From the NCBI RefSeq assembly GCF_003716325.1, contig NZ_RDSR01000007.1:62001-126000 (forward strand): DNA of 64,000 nt, given 5' to 3'. Of this stretch, positions 39,561-50,659 are shown piece by piece. Position 1 is the first letter of the stretch. Each line of letters opens with the position of its first letter. A program made the translations under genes and the position numbers. A model generated the notes under the pieces. It made no database searches. It was not told the DNA's origin and worked only from the letters and a program-made list of their open reading frames with translations. The DNA is from Cryobacterium tepidiphilum (lineage in GTDB: Bacteria > Actinomycetota > Actinomycetes > Actinomycetales > Microbacteriaceae).

Positions 39561-41210
39561 TTGAGAATCAAGAGACTTGGCGTCGCTGCCATTGCTCTCG
39601 CAGCGGCAAGCGCCCTGACGCTTTCCGGCTGCGCCAGCGGAGGCTCCAACGACACGGCCGCCACGACGAAGGCGGATTCGACCGCCATCATCACTGCGAA
39701 CGGCTCCGAGCCGCAGAACCCGCTGATCCCGACCAACACCAACGAAACCGGTGGCGGCAAGATCCTGGACTCGATCTTCGCGGGTCTGGTCTACTACGAC
39801 GAGAAGGGTGCCCCGCACAACGACGTCGCGGAGTCGATCACCACCGACGACAACATCACCTACACCGTCAAGATCAAGCCGGGCCAGAAGTTCACCAACG
39901 GTGAGCCCGTCACGGCGAACAGCTTCGTGGACGCCTGGAACTACGGCGCCCTGCTCAGCAACGCCCAGCTCAGCAGCTACTTCTTCGAGGACATCGAGGG
40001 CTTCAGCTACGACAAGGACAGCAAGCTGACCGGCCTGAAGGTCGTCGACGACAACACCTTCACCATCAAGCTCAAGTCCGCGCTTGCTGACTTCCCGCTG
40101 CGCCTCGGCTACTCGGCGTTCTACCCGCTGCCCGCGTCGGCGTTCGACGACATGAAGGCGTTCGGCGAGAACCCGGTCGGCAACGGCCCGTACAAGCTGG
40201 CCGGCGACGGTGCGTGGAAGCACAACGCCAAGATCGACCTCGTGGTCAACCCCGACTACGACGGCGGCCGCAAGGCCAAGAACGGCGGGCTCACGTTCGT
40301 CTTCTACGCCGACCAGGGTGCTGCGTACTCCGACCTGCTCGGTGGCAACCTCGACGTCCTCGACGCCCTTCCGGACAGCGCCTTCGGAACCTACAAGAGC
40401 GACCTGGGCGACCGCGCGGTGAACCAGCCGGCCGCGATCTTCCAGTCCTTCACGATCCCGTCGGACACCTCGAACTACTCGAACCCCGACGCGTTCAAGC
40501 ACTTCGTGGGCGAAGAGGGCCAGCTCCGTCGCCAGGCCCTCTCCATGGCGATCAACCGCCCGGAGATCACCAAGGTGATCTTCCAGGACACCCGCACCCC
40601 CGCATCCGACTTCACCTCTCCCGTCATCGACGGCTGGAGCGACAGTCTCGAAGGCGCCGACGTGCTGAAGTTCAACCCGGACAAGGCGAAGGAGCTGTGG
40701 GCCCAGGCCGACAAGATCTCCCCGTGGTCGGGTTCCTTCAAGATCGCCTACAACGCCGACGGCGGCCACCAGGGCTGGGTCGACGCAGTGTGCAACAGCA
40801 TCAAGAACGTGCTGAACATCGACGCCGCCGGAAAGCCGTACCCGACGTTCGCCGAGGCTCGTACGCTGATCACCGACCGCAAGATCGAGACCGCGTTCCG
40901 CACCGGATGGCAGGCCGACTACCCGGGTCTGTTCAACTTCCTCGGACCGCTCTACGCGACCAACGCGGGCTCCAACGACGGTGACTACTCGAACCCCGAG
41001 TTCGACGCGCTGCTGAAGAAGGGCTCCTCCGAGAGCGACCTGGACGCCGCCAACGCGGACTTCCAGAAGGCTCAGGAGATCCTGCTGAAGGACCTGCCGG
41101 CGATCCCGCTGTGGTACTCCAACGTGACCGGTGGCTACGGCGAGAAGGTGCAGGACGTGCACTTCGGCTGGAACTCCGTTCCGCTCTACTACGAGATCAC
41201 CAAGAGCTAG
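39561..41210 (+). CDS. Peptide ABC transporter substrate-binding lipoprotein
   Basis: 549 residues of the SBP_bac_5 (OppA/DppA) family. The signal peptide ends in a lipobox (LTLSGC, C24), so the mature protein is a membrane-anchored lipoprotein facing outward. A Thr/Ser-rich linker is followed by the domain with IKPGQKFTNGEPVTANSFVDAWNY and the long C-terminal lobe. It captures oligopeptides and feeds the permeases encoded at 41414-43271. TTG 39561 is preceded by AGGAGG; this is the only plausible start. Confidence 0.93.
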   Translation: MRIKRLGVAAIALAAASALTLSGCASGGSNDTAATTKADSTAIITANGSEPQNPLIPTNTNETGGGKILDSIFAGLVYYDEKGAPHNDVAESITTDDNITYTVKIKPGQKFTNGEPVTANSFVDAWNYGALLSNAQLSSYFFEDIEGFSYDKDSKLTGLKVVDDNTFTIKLKSALADFPLRLGYSAFYPLPASAFDDMKAFGENPVGNGPYKLAGDGAWKHNAKIDLVVNPDYDGGRKAKNGGLTFVFYADQGAAYSDLLGGNLDVLDALPDSAFGTYKSDLGDRAVNQPAAIFQSFTIPSDTSNYSNPDAFKHFVGEEGQLRRQALSMAINRPEITKVIFQDTRTPASDFTSPVIDGWSDSLEGADVLKFNPDKAKELWAQADKISPWSGSFKIAYNADGGHQGWVDAVCNSIKNVLNIDAAGKPYPTFAEARTLITDRKIETAFRTGWQADYPGLFNFLGPLYATNAGSNDGDYSNPEFDALLKKGSSESDLDAANADFQKAQEILLKDLPAIPLWYSNVTGGYGEKVQDVHFGWNSVPLYYEITKS

Positions 41211-41227
41211 TCTCCCGCTCTGACACG

Positions 41228-41259
41228 AAGGGGCGATGGCACAAGCGCCATCGCCCCTT
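41228..41259 (+). terminator. Strong hairpin between the SBP and the permeases
   Basis: AAGGGGCGATGGC (41228-41240) pairs exactly with GCCATCGCCCCTT (41247-41259) around six bases. It lies 18 bases after the SBP stop. A partial terminator here would give more binding protein than permease, a common arrangement in ABC importers. A second, weaker GCCGCC/GGCGGC hairpin follows near 41325-41345. Confidence 0.75.
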
Positions 41260-41413
41260 CCTCATGCCAAGCCGTACATTCCGGCATCAGCATTCAGCCG
41301 AGGCAGTAACATGGTCTCCGCGCGGGCTGCCGCCATCGGCGGCGGTCGCCCGATAAGAGTTAGGTTCTTTCAACGCATGCTTATTAACCCCGATCGGCAG
41401 GCATAGCCGCCCC

Positions 41414-42343
41414 ATGACCGGTTACATCTTCAGACGCATCCTTCAGGCGATTCCCGTCTTCCTGGGAACCACCTTCCTCATCTACTTCATGGTCTTCGCC
41501 ATGCCGGGCGACCCGCTTCTCGCCCTGTTCGGTGACCGGACCCCCAACCCGGCCGTCCTCGCACAGCTGCGAGCCCAGTACCACCTGGACCAGCCGTTCA
41601 TCGTGCAGTACCTCATCTACATGGGCGGCCTGCTTCGCGGCGACTTCGGCATCTCCTTCTCGGGAGAGCCCGTCACCGAGATCTTGGCCCGCACGTTCCC
41701 CGTGACGATCCGCCTGGCCATCATGGCGCTCATCTTCGAGACCATTCTCGGCATCGCGGTCGGCCTGATCTCGGGCCTGCGCAAGGGCAAGCTGTTCGAC
41801 GCCAGCTCCCTCGTCGTGAGCCTGATCCTCATCTCGCTGCCGATCTTCGTTATCGCCTTCGTCGCCCAGTACGTCTTCGGCGTCTGGCTGGGGGTGGCAC
41901 GCACCACGGTGAGCTCCACGGCACCGATACCGGAGCTGATCATGCCGGCACTCGTGCTGGCGAGCGTGGCCTTCGCCCAGATCGTCCGGCTCACCCGGGC
42001 CTCCGTGATCGAGACGACGACGCTGGACTTCGTGCGCACCGCCTACAGCAAGGGCCTCCGAACCCGACGCGTCGTGCCCGTGCACATCCTGCGCAACTCG
42101 CTCATCCCGGTGGTCACCTACCTCGGCACCGACTTCGGCGTGCTGCTGGTCGGCGCGACGATCACCGAGGGCATTTTCAACGTCCCCGGCGTGGGAAACG
42201 CGCTCTACCAGGCCATCATCCGTGGGGAGGGACCAACGGTGGTCTCCTTCGTCACCGTGATGGTGCTGATCTACCTCGTCGTCAATCTTCTGGTGGACCT
42301 GCTCTACGGTCTGCTCGACCCAAGGATCCGCTATGTCAAGTAA
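41414..42343 (+). CDS. Peptide ABC transporter permease (DppB-like)
   Basis: 309 residues with about six membrane helices. MTGYIFRRILQAIPVFLGTT at the N-terminus and the EAA loop YSKGLRTRRVVPVHILRNSL at about 214-233 are characteristic of OppB/DppB subunits. It forms half of the inner-membrane pore. The last 11 bases overlap the next permease, so translation is coupled. Confidence 0.94.
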   Translation: MTGYIFRRILQAIPVFLGTTFLIYFMVFAMPGDPLLALFGDRTPNPAVLAQLRAQYHLDQPFIVQYLIYMGGLLRGDFGISFSGEPVTEILARTFPVTIRLAIMALIFETILGIAVGLISGLRKGKLFDASSLVVSLILISLPIFVIAFVAQYVFGVWLGVARTTVSSTAPIPELIMPALVLASVAFAQIVRLTRASVIETTTLDFVRTAYSKGLRTRRVVPVHILRNSLIPVVTYLGTDFGVLLVGATITEGIFNVPGVGNALYQAIIRGEGPTVVSFVTVMVLIYLVVNLLVDLLYGLLDPRIRYVK

Positions 42344-43271
42344 CACCCATTACGTCGCCCCACTCGAGGAGACCCCTCTGGTCGGCGTCGACACCGTGAA
42401 GGTGTCCGAAGAGCGCAGCAACCTGTGGCTGGACGCCTGGCGGGACCTGCGCGGTCGGCCCCTGTTCTGGATCTCGGCCGCGGTCATCCTGCTGGTGGTC
42501 GCCGTCGCACTGTTCCCGAACCTCTTCACGAGCGTGCCGCCGAACCACGACTGCCACCTGGCCGACAGCAATGCGGGACCGGCGCCGGGGCATCCGCTCG
42601 GCTTCACGAAGCAGGGCTGCGACATCTATTCGCGCATCATCCACGGCACGTCCACGTCGCTGGCTGTTGGGTTCATCGTGATCGCGCTCACGACCGTGCT
42701 CGGCCTGCTGTTCGGAGCGTTCTCCGGCTTCTACGGCGGATGGATCGACTCGGTGCTCTCCCGCGTGGGCGACATCTTCTTCTCGATTCCCTACATCCTG
42801 GCCGCCGTCGTCATCATGACCGTGCTTGCGGAGTATCGAAGCGTGTGGAGCATCTCGCTGGCCATCGGCATCTTCGCGTGGCCATCGACGGCCCGCGTGC
42901 TCCGAGCCGAGATCTTCAGGGTGAAGAACGCCGACTTCGTGATGGCATCCACCGCGCTCGGGCTCTCGCGCTTCAAGATCCTGCTGAAGCACGTGCTCCC
43001 CAACTCCATCGCGCCGGTCATCGTCATCACGACGATCTCCCTGGCGGCCGCGATCGTCGCCGAGGCGAGCCTCTCGTTCCTCGGCGTCGGGCTCGGCGGC
43101 GACATCATGTCGTGGGGCAATGACATCAACCAGGCGCAGAGCGACCTGCGGATCGCCCCGCAGACGCTGATTCTGCCGTCCATCGCCCTGTCCGTGACCG
43201 TCTTCGCGTTCATCTCGCTCGGCGAGGTCGCCCGCGACGCACTCGACCCGAAGGCGAGGGCCCTCCGATGA
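42333..43271 (+). CDS. Peptide ABC transporter permease (DppC-like)
   Basis: 312 residues. An N-terminal helix and the extracytoplasmic loop (VPPNHDCHLADSNAGPAPGH) precede five to six more helices; the EAA motif is ASTALGLSRFKILLKHVLPN near residue 207. This is the partner half of the permease. It overlaps both the preceding gene and the ATPase gene (4 bases, ATGA), indicating one tightly coupled operon. Confidence 0.94.
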   Translation: MSSNTHYVAPLEETPLVGVDTVKVSEERSNLWLDAWRDLRGRPLFWISAAVILLVVAVALFPNLFTSVPPNHDCHLADSNAGPAPGHPLGFTKQGCDIYSRIIHGTSTSLAVGFIVIALTTVLGLLFGAFSGFYGGWIDSVLSRVGDIFFSIPYILAAVVIMTVLAEYRSVWSISLAIGIFAWPSTARVLRAEIFRVKNADFVMASTALGLSRFKILLKHVLPNSIAPVIVITTISLAAAIVAEASLSFLGVGLGGDIMSWGNDINQAQSDLRIAPQTLILPSIALSVTVFAFISLGEVARDALDPKARALR

Positions 43272-45004
43272 GCCAGACGCTTACCGACCTCGACCGCCCC
43301 CTGCTGGAGATCAAGAACCTGCAGGTCGGTTTCCAGACCCAGCGTGGCCTGGTCCCCGCCGTCAACGGCATCGACATCACCCTCATGCCCGGCCAGACCC
43401 TCGCGATCGTGGGGGAGTCCGGCTCGGGCAAGTCCACCACGGCGCACGCCATCATCAATCTGCTGCCCGGTTCCGGCCGGATCACCGGCGGTGAGGTGCT
43501 CTTCGACGGGCAGGACCTCGCCAAGCTGACCGAGCACCAGATGCAGGACGTGCGTGGTCGCAACATCGGCTTCGTGCCGCAGGATCCGATGTCGAACCTC
43601 AACCCGGTCTGGAGCATCGGCTTCCAGGTCGAGGAGGCCATCCGTGCCAACGGCATCGCCAGCGGCAAGGACGTCAAGAAGCACGCCATCCAGGTGCTGA
43701 AGGAGGCGGGCCTTGCGGATGCCGACACCCGTATGCGCCAGTTCCCGCACCAGTTCTCGGGAGGCATGCGCCAGCGCGTGCTCATCGGCATGGGGCTGTC
43801 CTCGCGACCGCGCCTGCTGATCGCCGACGAGCCCACCTCCGCCCTGGACGTCACCGTGCAGCGCGTCATCCTCGACCACCTTGAGACGCTCACCCGTGAC
43901 ATCGGCACCGCGGTGCTGTTCATCACGCACGACCTCGGCCTGGCCGCCGAGCGGGCCGAGCAGCTCGTGGTGATGTACAAGGGAAAGGTGGTGGAGTCCG
44001 GGCCGTCGCGGGAGATCCTCGAGAACCCGCAGCACCCGTACACGCAGCGACTCGTCGCCGCCGCCCCGAGCCTCGCCTCCCGCCGCATCCAGGCGTCCGG
44101 CGCGGCACTTGGCCACCTGCAGCACCAGGAGACCGACGCCGGTGCGCACGTCGACCTCATCGAGGCCGCCGAGAACCGCGCCGAGAAGCAGGCCGCCCCG
44201 CACCGCCACGAATCCGCGATCGTCGTGGACTCGCTCACCAAGGTGTTCAAGATCCGCGGTGAGAAGGGCGAGGGCAAGCACTTCAAGGCCGTCGACGACG
44301 TGTCCTTCTCGGTCGAGCGCGGAACCACGATGGCGCTCGTCGGCGAGTCCGGCTCCGGAAAGTCGACGGTGGCGAAGCTGCTGCTTCGCCTCGAGGAAGC
44401 CACGAGTGGGCGCATCGACATCGACGGCGCCAACATCGCGCCGCTCGCCGGTCGGGACCTGCTGGGCCTCCGCCGCAAGATGCAGCCGGTCTTCCAGGAC
44501 CCGTACGGTTCCCTCGACCCGCTCCGCAACATCGGCAACACCATCGCCGAGCCGCTCCTCGTGCACAAGGTCGGCGACCGCGCGTCGCGTCGGGCTCGCG
44601 TGGACGAGCTGCTCGAGCAGGTGGCGCTGCCGTCGGCGCTGGCCACCCGGTACCCGAACGAGCTCTCCGGTGGCCAGCGCCAGCGCGTGGCGATCGCCCG
44701 CGCCCTCGCGCTGAAGCCCGAGATCGTCATCCTCGACGAGGCGGTGTCCGCCCTCGACGTGCTGGTTCAGGCGCAGATCCTGACCCTGCTGGCGGAGCTG
44801 CAGTCGGAGCTCGGGCTCACGTACGTGTTCATCACGCACGACCTCGCCGTCGTGCGGGTGATCGCCGACCAGGTGTGCGTGATGCAGAAGGGCAGGATCG
44901 TCGAGGCCGCGAGCGTCGACGAGGTGTTCGACAACCCGCGCGAGCAGTACACGCGTGACCTCCTCGACGCCATTCCCGGCGCCAACCTGCGTCTGGGCGC
45001 CTGA
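43268..45004 (+). CDS. Fused dipeptide ABC transporter ATPase (DppD-DppF type)
   Basis: 578 residues with two complete nucleotide-binding domains in one chain. NBD1: Walker A GESGSGKST at 49-57, signature FSGGMRQRVLIGMG, Walker B LLIADEPTSALD. NBD2: Walker A GESGSGKST at 359-367, signature LSGGQRQRVAIARA, Walker B IVILDEAVSALD. A 60-residue linker (about 265-325) joins them. In most bacteria these are two genes (dppD, dppF). It powers import through the two upstream permeases. Confidence 0.94.
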   Translation: MSQTLTDLDRPLLEIKNLQVGFQTQRGLVPAVNGIDITLMPGQTLAIVGESGSGKSTTAHAIINLLPGSGRITGGEVLFDGQDLAKLTEHQMQDVRGRNIGFVPQDPMSNLNPVWSIGFQVEEAIRANGIASGKDVKKHAIQVLKEAGLADADTRMRQFPHQFSGGMRQRVLIGMGLSSRPRLLIADEPTSALDVTVQRVILDHLETLTRDIGTAVLFITHDLGLAAERAEQLVVMYKGKVVESGPSREILENPQHPYTQRLVAAAPSLASRRIQASGAALGHLQHQETDAGAHVDLIEAAENRAEKQAAPHRHESAIVVDSLTKVFKIRGEKGEGKHFKAVDDVSFSVERGTTMALVGESGSGKSTVAKLLLRLEEATSGRIDIDGANIAPLAGRDLLGLRRKMQPVFQDPYGSLDPLRNIGNTIAEPLLVHKVGDRASRRARVDELLEQVALPSALATRYPNELSGGQRQRVAIARALALKPEIVILDEAVSALDVLVQAQILTLLAELQSELGLTYVFITHDLAVVRVIADQVCVMQKGRIVEAASVDEVFDNPREQYTRDLLDAIPGANLRLGA

Positions 45005-45012
45005 CGCCGCCG

Positions 45013-45062
45013 GCAGGCGGAGTGCGGGGCGATGCTTGGCATCCGCCCCGTACTCCGCCTGC
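45013..45062 (+). terminator. Terminator of the peptide ABC operon
   Basis: GCAGGCGGAGT-G-CGGGGCG (45013-45031) pairs with CGCCCCG-T-ACTCCGCCTGC (45044-45062), 19 pairs with one G-U, around a 12-base loop. It lies nine bases beyond the ATPase stop. Confidence 0.8.
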
Positions 45063-45078
45063 ATGTGCGCGCGTGCGG

Positions 45079-45084
45079 TAGAAT
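45079..45084 (+). promoter_or_regulatory. -10 box of typA
   Basis: TAGAAT at 45079-45084 with a predicted start near 45091 and a leader of about 80 bases. The leader carries AAGGAA as ribosome-binding site (45160-45165) and shows no strong secondary structure by eye. Confidence 0.5.
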
Positions 45085-45171
45085 CGTTCGTTGGGCCCCT
45101 TCGTGCCCGCACGTCCATTTCTTCGCCGCACCCTTTGCTGTGGCATCCATTCTTCGTAAGGAACTCTTTTT

Positions 45172-47082
<1,911 letters not shown>

Positions 47083-47099
47083 CCCCTGGCGCCACGCTC

Positions 47100-47160
47100 C
47101 GCGAAACCGGAGTCGTGGTCGTTATGACTCGCTCATAACGACCACGACTCCGGTTTCGCG
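47100..47160. terminator. 61-base near-perfect palindrome between typA and efeB
   Basis: Arms 47100-47127 and 47133-47160 are complementary over all 28 bases, with a five-base loop CTCGC. The region ends just before the efeB stop. It is unusually long for a terminator and presumably ends both convergent transcripts. Confidence 0.8.
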
Positions 47161-48462
47161 TTAAGGGGCGAAAAGGGGGGCGCCGAGGAAGGAGCCGGGG
47201 CGGACTCCGGGGGGAACGGCGAAGAGCGCGGAGCCCACGTGCCGGATGTACTCGTTCAGGGCGTCGTGGCCGGCCAGGTTCTGCTGCACGGTGATGAACT
47301 GCTCGGGCGAGCGCTGGAAGCTGATGAAGAAGAGGCCGGCGGCGAGACGGCCCAGCTCGTCATTGCCGTCGACGAAGTTGTAGCCTCGGCGCAGCAAGCG
47401 GATGCCGTGGTTCTGGTCGGGGTGCGCGAGCCGCATGTGGGCGTGCGGCCCGATCAGCGGCCCCGAGCGCCCGGCCAGGGCGAAGTCGGGCTCGGTGAAC
47501 TCCGTCCCGCCTGAGAGCGGGGCGCCCTCGCCCTTCGTGCGGCCGATGACGGCCTCCTGCTCGCTGAGGATCGACCGGTCCCAGGTCTCGATGGTCATGC
47601 GGATGCGCCGCGCGACCAGGTAGGAGCCGCCGGCCAGCCAGGCGGGCCCCTCGCCGGGCTGCACCCACACATGCTCGGCCGCCGCGCCCGGCTCCTCCGC
47701 CATCACGTTCGCGGTGCCGTCCTTGAAGCCGAACAGGTTGCGGGCGGTCGCCTGGCTCGTGCTCGTCGACGACGTGCGCCCGAAGCCCAGTTGCGACCAA
47801 CGGATCGCGGCGCGCCCGAAGGCGATCCGGGAGAGATTGCGGATGGCGTGCACGGCCACTTGGGGGTCGTTGGCGCAGGCCTGGATGCAGAGGTCGCCGC
47901 CGCTCCGGGCCTCCTCCAGCAGGTCGCCGGGGAAGTGGGGAAGGGTGGTGAGTTCGGCCGGCCGGTTGTGCGCGAGACCGAACCGGTCCGTGCCATCCGT
48001 TGCCTGGAACAGCGTCGGGCCGAAGCCGACGGTGATGGTGAGGCCGGAGGCCGGCAGCCCGAGCGCCTCGCCGGTGTCTTCGGGCGGCGCGTCGTATGGC
48101 CCTCCCGCGGCTCCGAAGTCGCCGATGTCGCGTCCGGCGGTCATGGCGGCGGAGGCGACGGTCCAGTCCTTCAGGAGCTCGATGAGGTCGTCGCGGCTGC
48201 TGCCCGGGGACATGTCGAACGCGGCGAAGTGCAGGCGGTCCTGGGCGGGCGTGACGATGCCGGCCTGGTGCGTGCCGTAGAACGCATAGGCGCCCGCGGC
48301 CTTGGTGCCCGTCGCCGCGGCCGTCGCGGCGAGGGCCGCCCGGTCGCCGGCGACGCCGACGCCGAGGCCGGCGAGCCCGGCGCCGGCCAGGCCGAGCAGC
48401 CCGCGACGGGACAGCCCGCGCGGCGCCTGGGCGGCATCCGTTGCCTCGCTGGGTTCCGCCAC
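47161..48462 (-). CDS. efeB: Dyp-type peroxidase / deferrochelatase EfeB
   Basis: 433 residues with a twin-arginine signal peptide (LSRRGLLGLAGAGLAGLGVG). The DyP family's GFKDGTANV motif, with its distal aspartate, lies near residue 250 and the proximal histidine is in MRLAHPDQNHG near 350. EfeB oxidises substrates with heme and, in E. coli, helps deliver ferrous iron and can extract iron from heme. It is the last gene of efeUOB; its start lies seven bases after the efeO stop. Confidence 0.94.
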   Translation of the reverse strand: MAEPSEATDAAQAPRGLSRRGLLGLAGAGLAGLGVGVAGDRAALAATAAATGTKAAGAYAFYGTHQAGIVTPAQDRLHFAAFDMSPGSSRDDLIELLKDWTVASAAMTAGRDIGDFGAAGGPYDAPPEDTGEALGLPASGLTITVGFGPTLFQATDGTDRFGLAHNRPAELTTLPHFPGDLLEEARSGGDLCIQACANDPQVAVHAIRNLSRIAFGRAAIRWSQLGFGRTSSTSTSQATARNLFGFKDGTANVMAEEPGAAAEHVWVQPGEGPAWLAGGSYLVARRIRMTIETWDRSILSEQEAVIGRTKGEGAPLSGGTEFTEPDFALAGRSGPLIGPHAHMRLAHPDQNHGIRLLRRGYNFVDGNDELGRLAAGLFFISFQRSPEQFITVQQNLAGHDALNEYIRHVGSALFAVPPGVRPGSFLGAPLFAP

Positions 48463-48469
48463 GAGGCGC

Positions 48470-49636
48470 TCAGCCCACGACGACGCTGGTGAGCCGGTTC
48501 AGCGGCTCGCCGAGCGCGTTGACCTGGTCGGAGAACGCCTTGACCTCGGCCGGGGTGAGACCGGTGTACGGGGTGAAGCCGTCACCGGCACGCTGCGCTT
48601 CGAGGAGCGCCTGCACGGCCGCGAACTCCGCGTCGAGCTGCTCGGCGAGGGCGGGCTCCTTCGCCACGACGATCTCGCGAAGGCCCTGGTAGAGCACCCG
48701 GGCGCCGTCGATATTGCCCTGGAAGTCGGAGAGGTCGGTGTGCGACCAGAACTCCTCCTCGCCGCTGATCTTCGAGCCGGCCACCTCGTCGAGCAGGCCG
48801 ATGGCGCCGTTGGCCTGCTGCGCGAGGGTGAAGCTCAGCCCCTCGGCCTTGCCCTGCAGCGTGGCGGTGTCCGCGACGAGCTGCCGGGCGAGCTCCGCGC
48901 GCTGGTCGGCGCTGTAGCGCTCGAAGTCCGCCCCGGCGTTCCCGGCCCAGAGGTCCTTCTCGATGGCATGCCAGCCGGTCCACGCCTCGCCCTCCGCGAG
49001 GTCGGCCTCGCGGGCGTCGAGGCGCGGGTCGAGGTCGCCGAACGACTCGGCGACGGTCTCGATACGCTCCCAGTGGATGCGCGTGGGCGCGTAGAGATCC
49101 CGCGCCGCCTCGTCATCGCCGGCGGTGTACGCGGCGGCGAAGCGGGCGGTGCCCTCGACGAGCTGTTCCACCTCCTCGGTCACGTACGCGGCGTATGCGG
49201 TGTTCGCGGACTCGACCTGCGCGGCCGTGTCGGCGGACAGGTCGGGGGCGGCCGCTGTGGACGGCGTCACCGTGAACGGCGCCGTTCCGACGCCGTCGCC
49301 CTGCATGCCGGGCTTGCAGGTGGTGTAGTAGGTGCCGGCCTGCAGCTGCACGACAAGGTCGCGGCTGAGCCCGGGGCCGATGTTCTCGACCTCGCCCACG
49401 ATCCGCAGCTTGTCGTCGCCCAGCAGGTAGAACTCGGTGACCTGGTCGCCGGCGTTGTGCACAGTGAAGCGGATCGTGCCGGCCGGAGCCTCATCGGCCG
49501 ACACCGTGCACTCTGTGGCACTGCTCTCGACGGTCAGGGCCGGCGTGTCGCCCGACGGGCCGTCATCGGCGGCGCACCCGGTGAGACCCAGGAGGGTCAC
49601 GGCGGCTGCGGCGAGCAGGGGGAGGCGAGCGGGCAT
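48470..49636 (-). CDS. efeO: Iron uptake system lipoprotein EfeO (cupredoxin + peptidase M75)
   Basis: 388 residues. The signal peptide ends in a lipobox (GLTGC, C21). A cupredoxin-like domain (about 45-130, with CTVSADEAPAGTIRF and YYTTCKPGM) precedes the M75/imelysin domain. The H-x-x-E iron motif is HWERIETVAE near residue 208. EfeO binds iron outside the membrane and passes it to EfeU. ATG 49636 is set by the signal peptide. The gene is 37 bases downstream of efeU. Confidence 0.93.
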   Translation of the reverse strand: MPARLPLLAAAAVTLLGLTGCAADDGPSGDTPALTVESSATECTVSADEAPAGTIRFTVHNAGDQVTEFYLLGDDKLRIVGEVENIGPGLSRDLVVQLQAGTYYTTCKPGMQGDGVGTAPFTVTPSTAAAPDLSADTAAQVESANTAYAAYVTEEVEQLVEGTARFAAAYTAGDDEAARDLYAPTRIHWERIETVAESFGDLDPRLDAREADLAEGEAWTGWHAIEKDLWAGNAGADFERYSADQRAELARQLVADTATLQGKAEGLSFTLAQQANGAIGLLDEVAGSKISGEEEFWSHTDLSDFQGNIDGARVLYQGLREIVVAKEPALAEQLDAEFAAVQALLEAQRAGDGFTPYTGLTPAEVKAFSDQVNALGEPLNRLTSVVVG

Positions 49637-49673
49637 GGGGATGTCCTGTTCGTGTGGGGGTGGAAGCGGGTCG

Positions 49674-50534
49674 TCAGGCGTTGACGGAGGCGAGGGGTGC
49701 TGACGCACCGACCTCGGTCGTCGGTCGCGGGGTCCGGCGGCGGCTGCACAGGATGAACGCGGTCATGGTGGGGACGGTGTACGCCACCCACGCGCCGAGT
49801 TCCAGCCACGTGGTCGCCGGGGAGAAGTTGAGCGTGCCCTTGAGCAGGGTGCCGTACCAGCTGTCGGGCGGCACCGCGCCGCTCACATCGAACGCCAACG
49901 CGTGCAGGCCGGGCAGGATGCCCGCCTCCTGCAGGTCGTGGAACCCGTAGGAGAGCACGCCGGCCGCGACGATGATCAGGATGCCGCCCGTCCAGGTGAA
50001 GAATTTGGCCAGGTTGATGCGCAGCATGCCGGCATAGATCAGCCAACCGAGCGCGACGGCGGTGAGGATGCCGAGGGCGGCCCCGAGCAGGGGGAACGTG
50101 TTCTGCCCGGTGGCCTGCACGGCCGCCCAGAGGAACAGGGCCGTCTCGATCCCTTCCCGGCCCACGGCGAGGAAGGCAACGAACACGAGCCCGAGCACGC
50201 CGCCGGCGAGGGTGCGGTCGACCTGGTGGTGCAGGTGGCCCTTGAGCGAGCGGGCGGTGCGCAGCATCCAGAACACCATCCAGGTGACGAGCCCCGTCGC
50301 CAGGATCGACAGCGTGCCGCCCAGGGTTTCCTGCGCCTGGAACGACAACTGGTAGGTGCTGTAACTCAGCAACGCGCCGATGCCGAGGGCCAGCAGCACG
50401 GCCAGGCCCACGCCCGCCCAGATGCGGCTCAGCGCATCGCGGCGCCCCACTTTCACGACATAGGCGATCAGGATGGTGACGACGAGGGCGGCTTCGAGAC
50501 CTTCACGCAGGCCGATCAGATAATTTGCGAGCAC
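49674..50534 (-). CDS. efeU: Iron permease EfeU (FTR1 family)
   Basis: 286 residues with seven membrane helices. The two REGLE-type iron-transit motifs are REGLE at 10-14 and REGIE at 126-130. This is the inner-membrane ferric/ferrous permease and the first gene of efeUOB. GTG 50534 has GAGGAA upstream. A DtxR/IdeR box overlaps its promoter region. Confidence 0.95.
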   Translation of the reverse strand: MLANYLIGLREGLEAALVVTILIAYVVKVGRRDALSRIWAGVGLAVLLALGIGALLSYSTYQLSFQAQETLGGTLSILATGLVTWMVFWMLRTARSLKGHLHHQVDRTLAGGVLGLVFVAFLAVGREGIETALFLWAAVQATGQNTFPLLGAALGILTAVALGWLIYAGMLRINLAKFFTWTGGILIIVAAGVLSYGFHDLQEAGILPGLHALAFDVSGAVPPDSWYGTLLKGTLNFSPATTWLELGAWVAYTVPTMTAFILCSRRRTPRPTTEVGASAPLASVNA

Positions 50535-50559
50535 GGACTTCCTCGGTGGGGCTGGTTTC

Positions 50560-50578
50560 TTTGGTAAGGCTTACCTAA
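50560..50578. promoter_or_regulatory. DtxR/IdeR iron box upstream of efeUOB
   Basis: On the minus strand this 19-base site reads TTAGGTAAGCCTTACCAAA, an imperfect palindrome close to the TTAGGTTAGSCTAACCTAA consensus of DtxR/IdeR repressors. It lies 26 bases before the efeU start. Repression of the operon when iron is plentiful is the expected behaviour. Confidence 0.8.
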
Positions 50579-50659
50579 CACTACGGGTCGCCCGGCGTAC
50601 TGTCCAGCCGGAATGGCTGGCAGTAGGCTGCTCGTAGTCCAGAAAGGTCGAGCGCAACC

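Noticed and set aside
42791..45118. Open frame of 775 codons on the minus strand
   Set aside because: It lies opposite the fused ATPase and permease genes, which have full catalytic motifs; its own translation has none.
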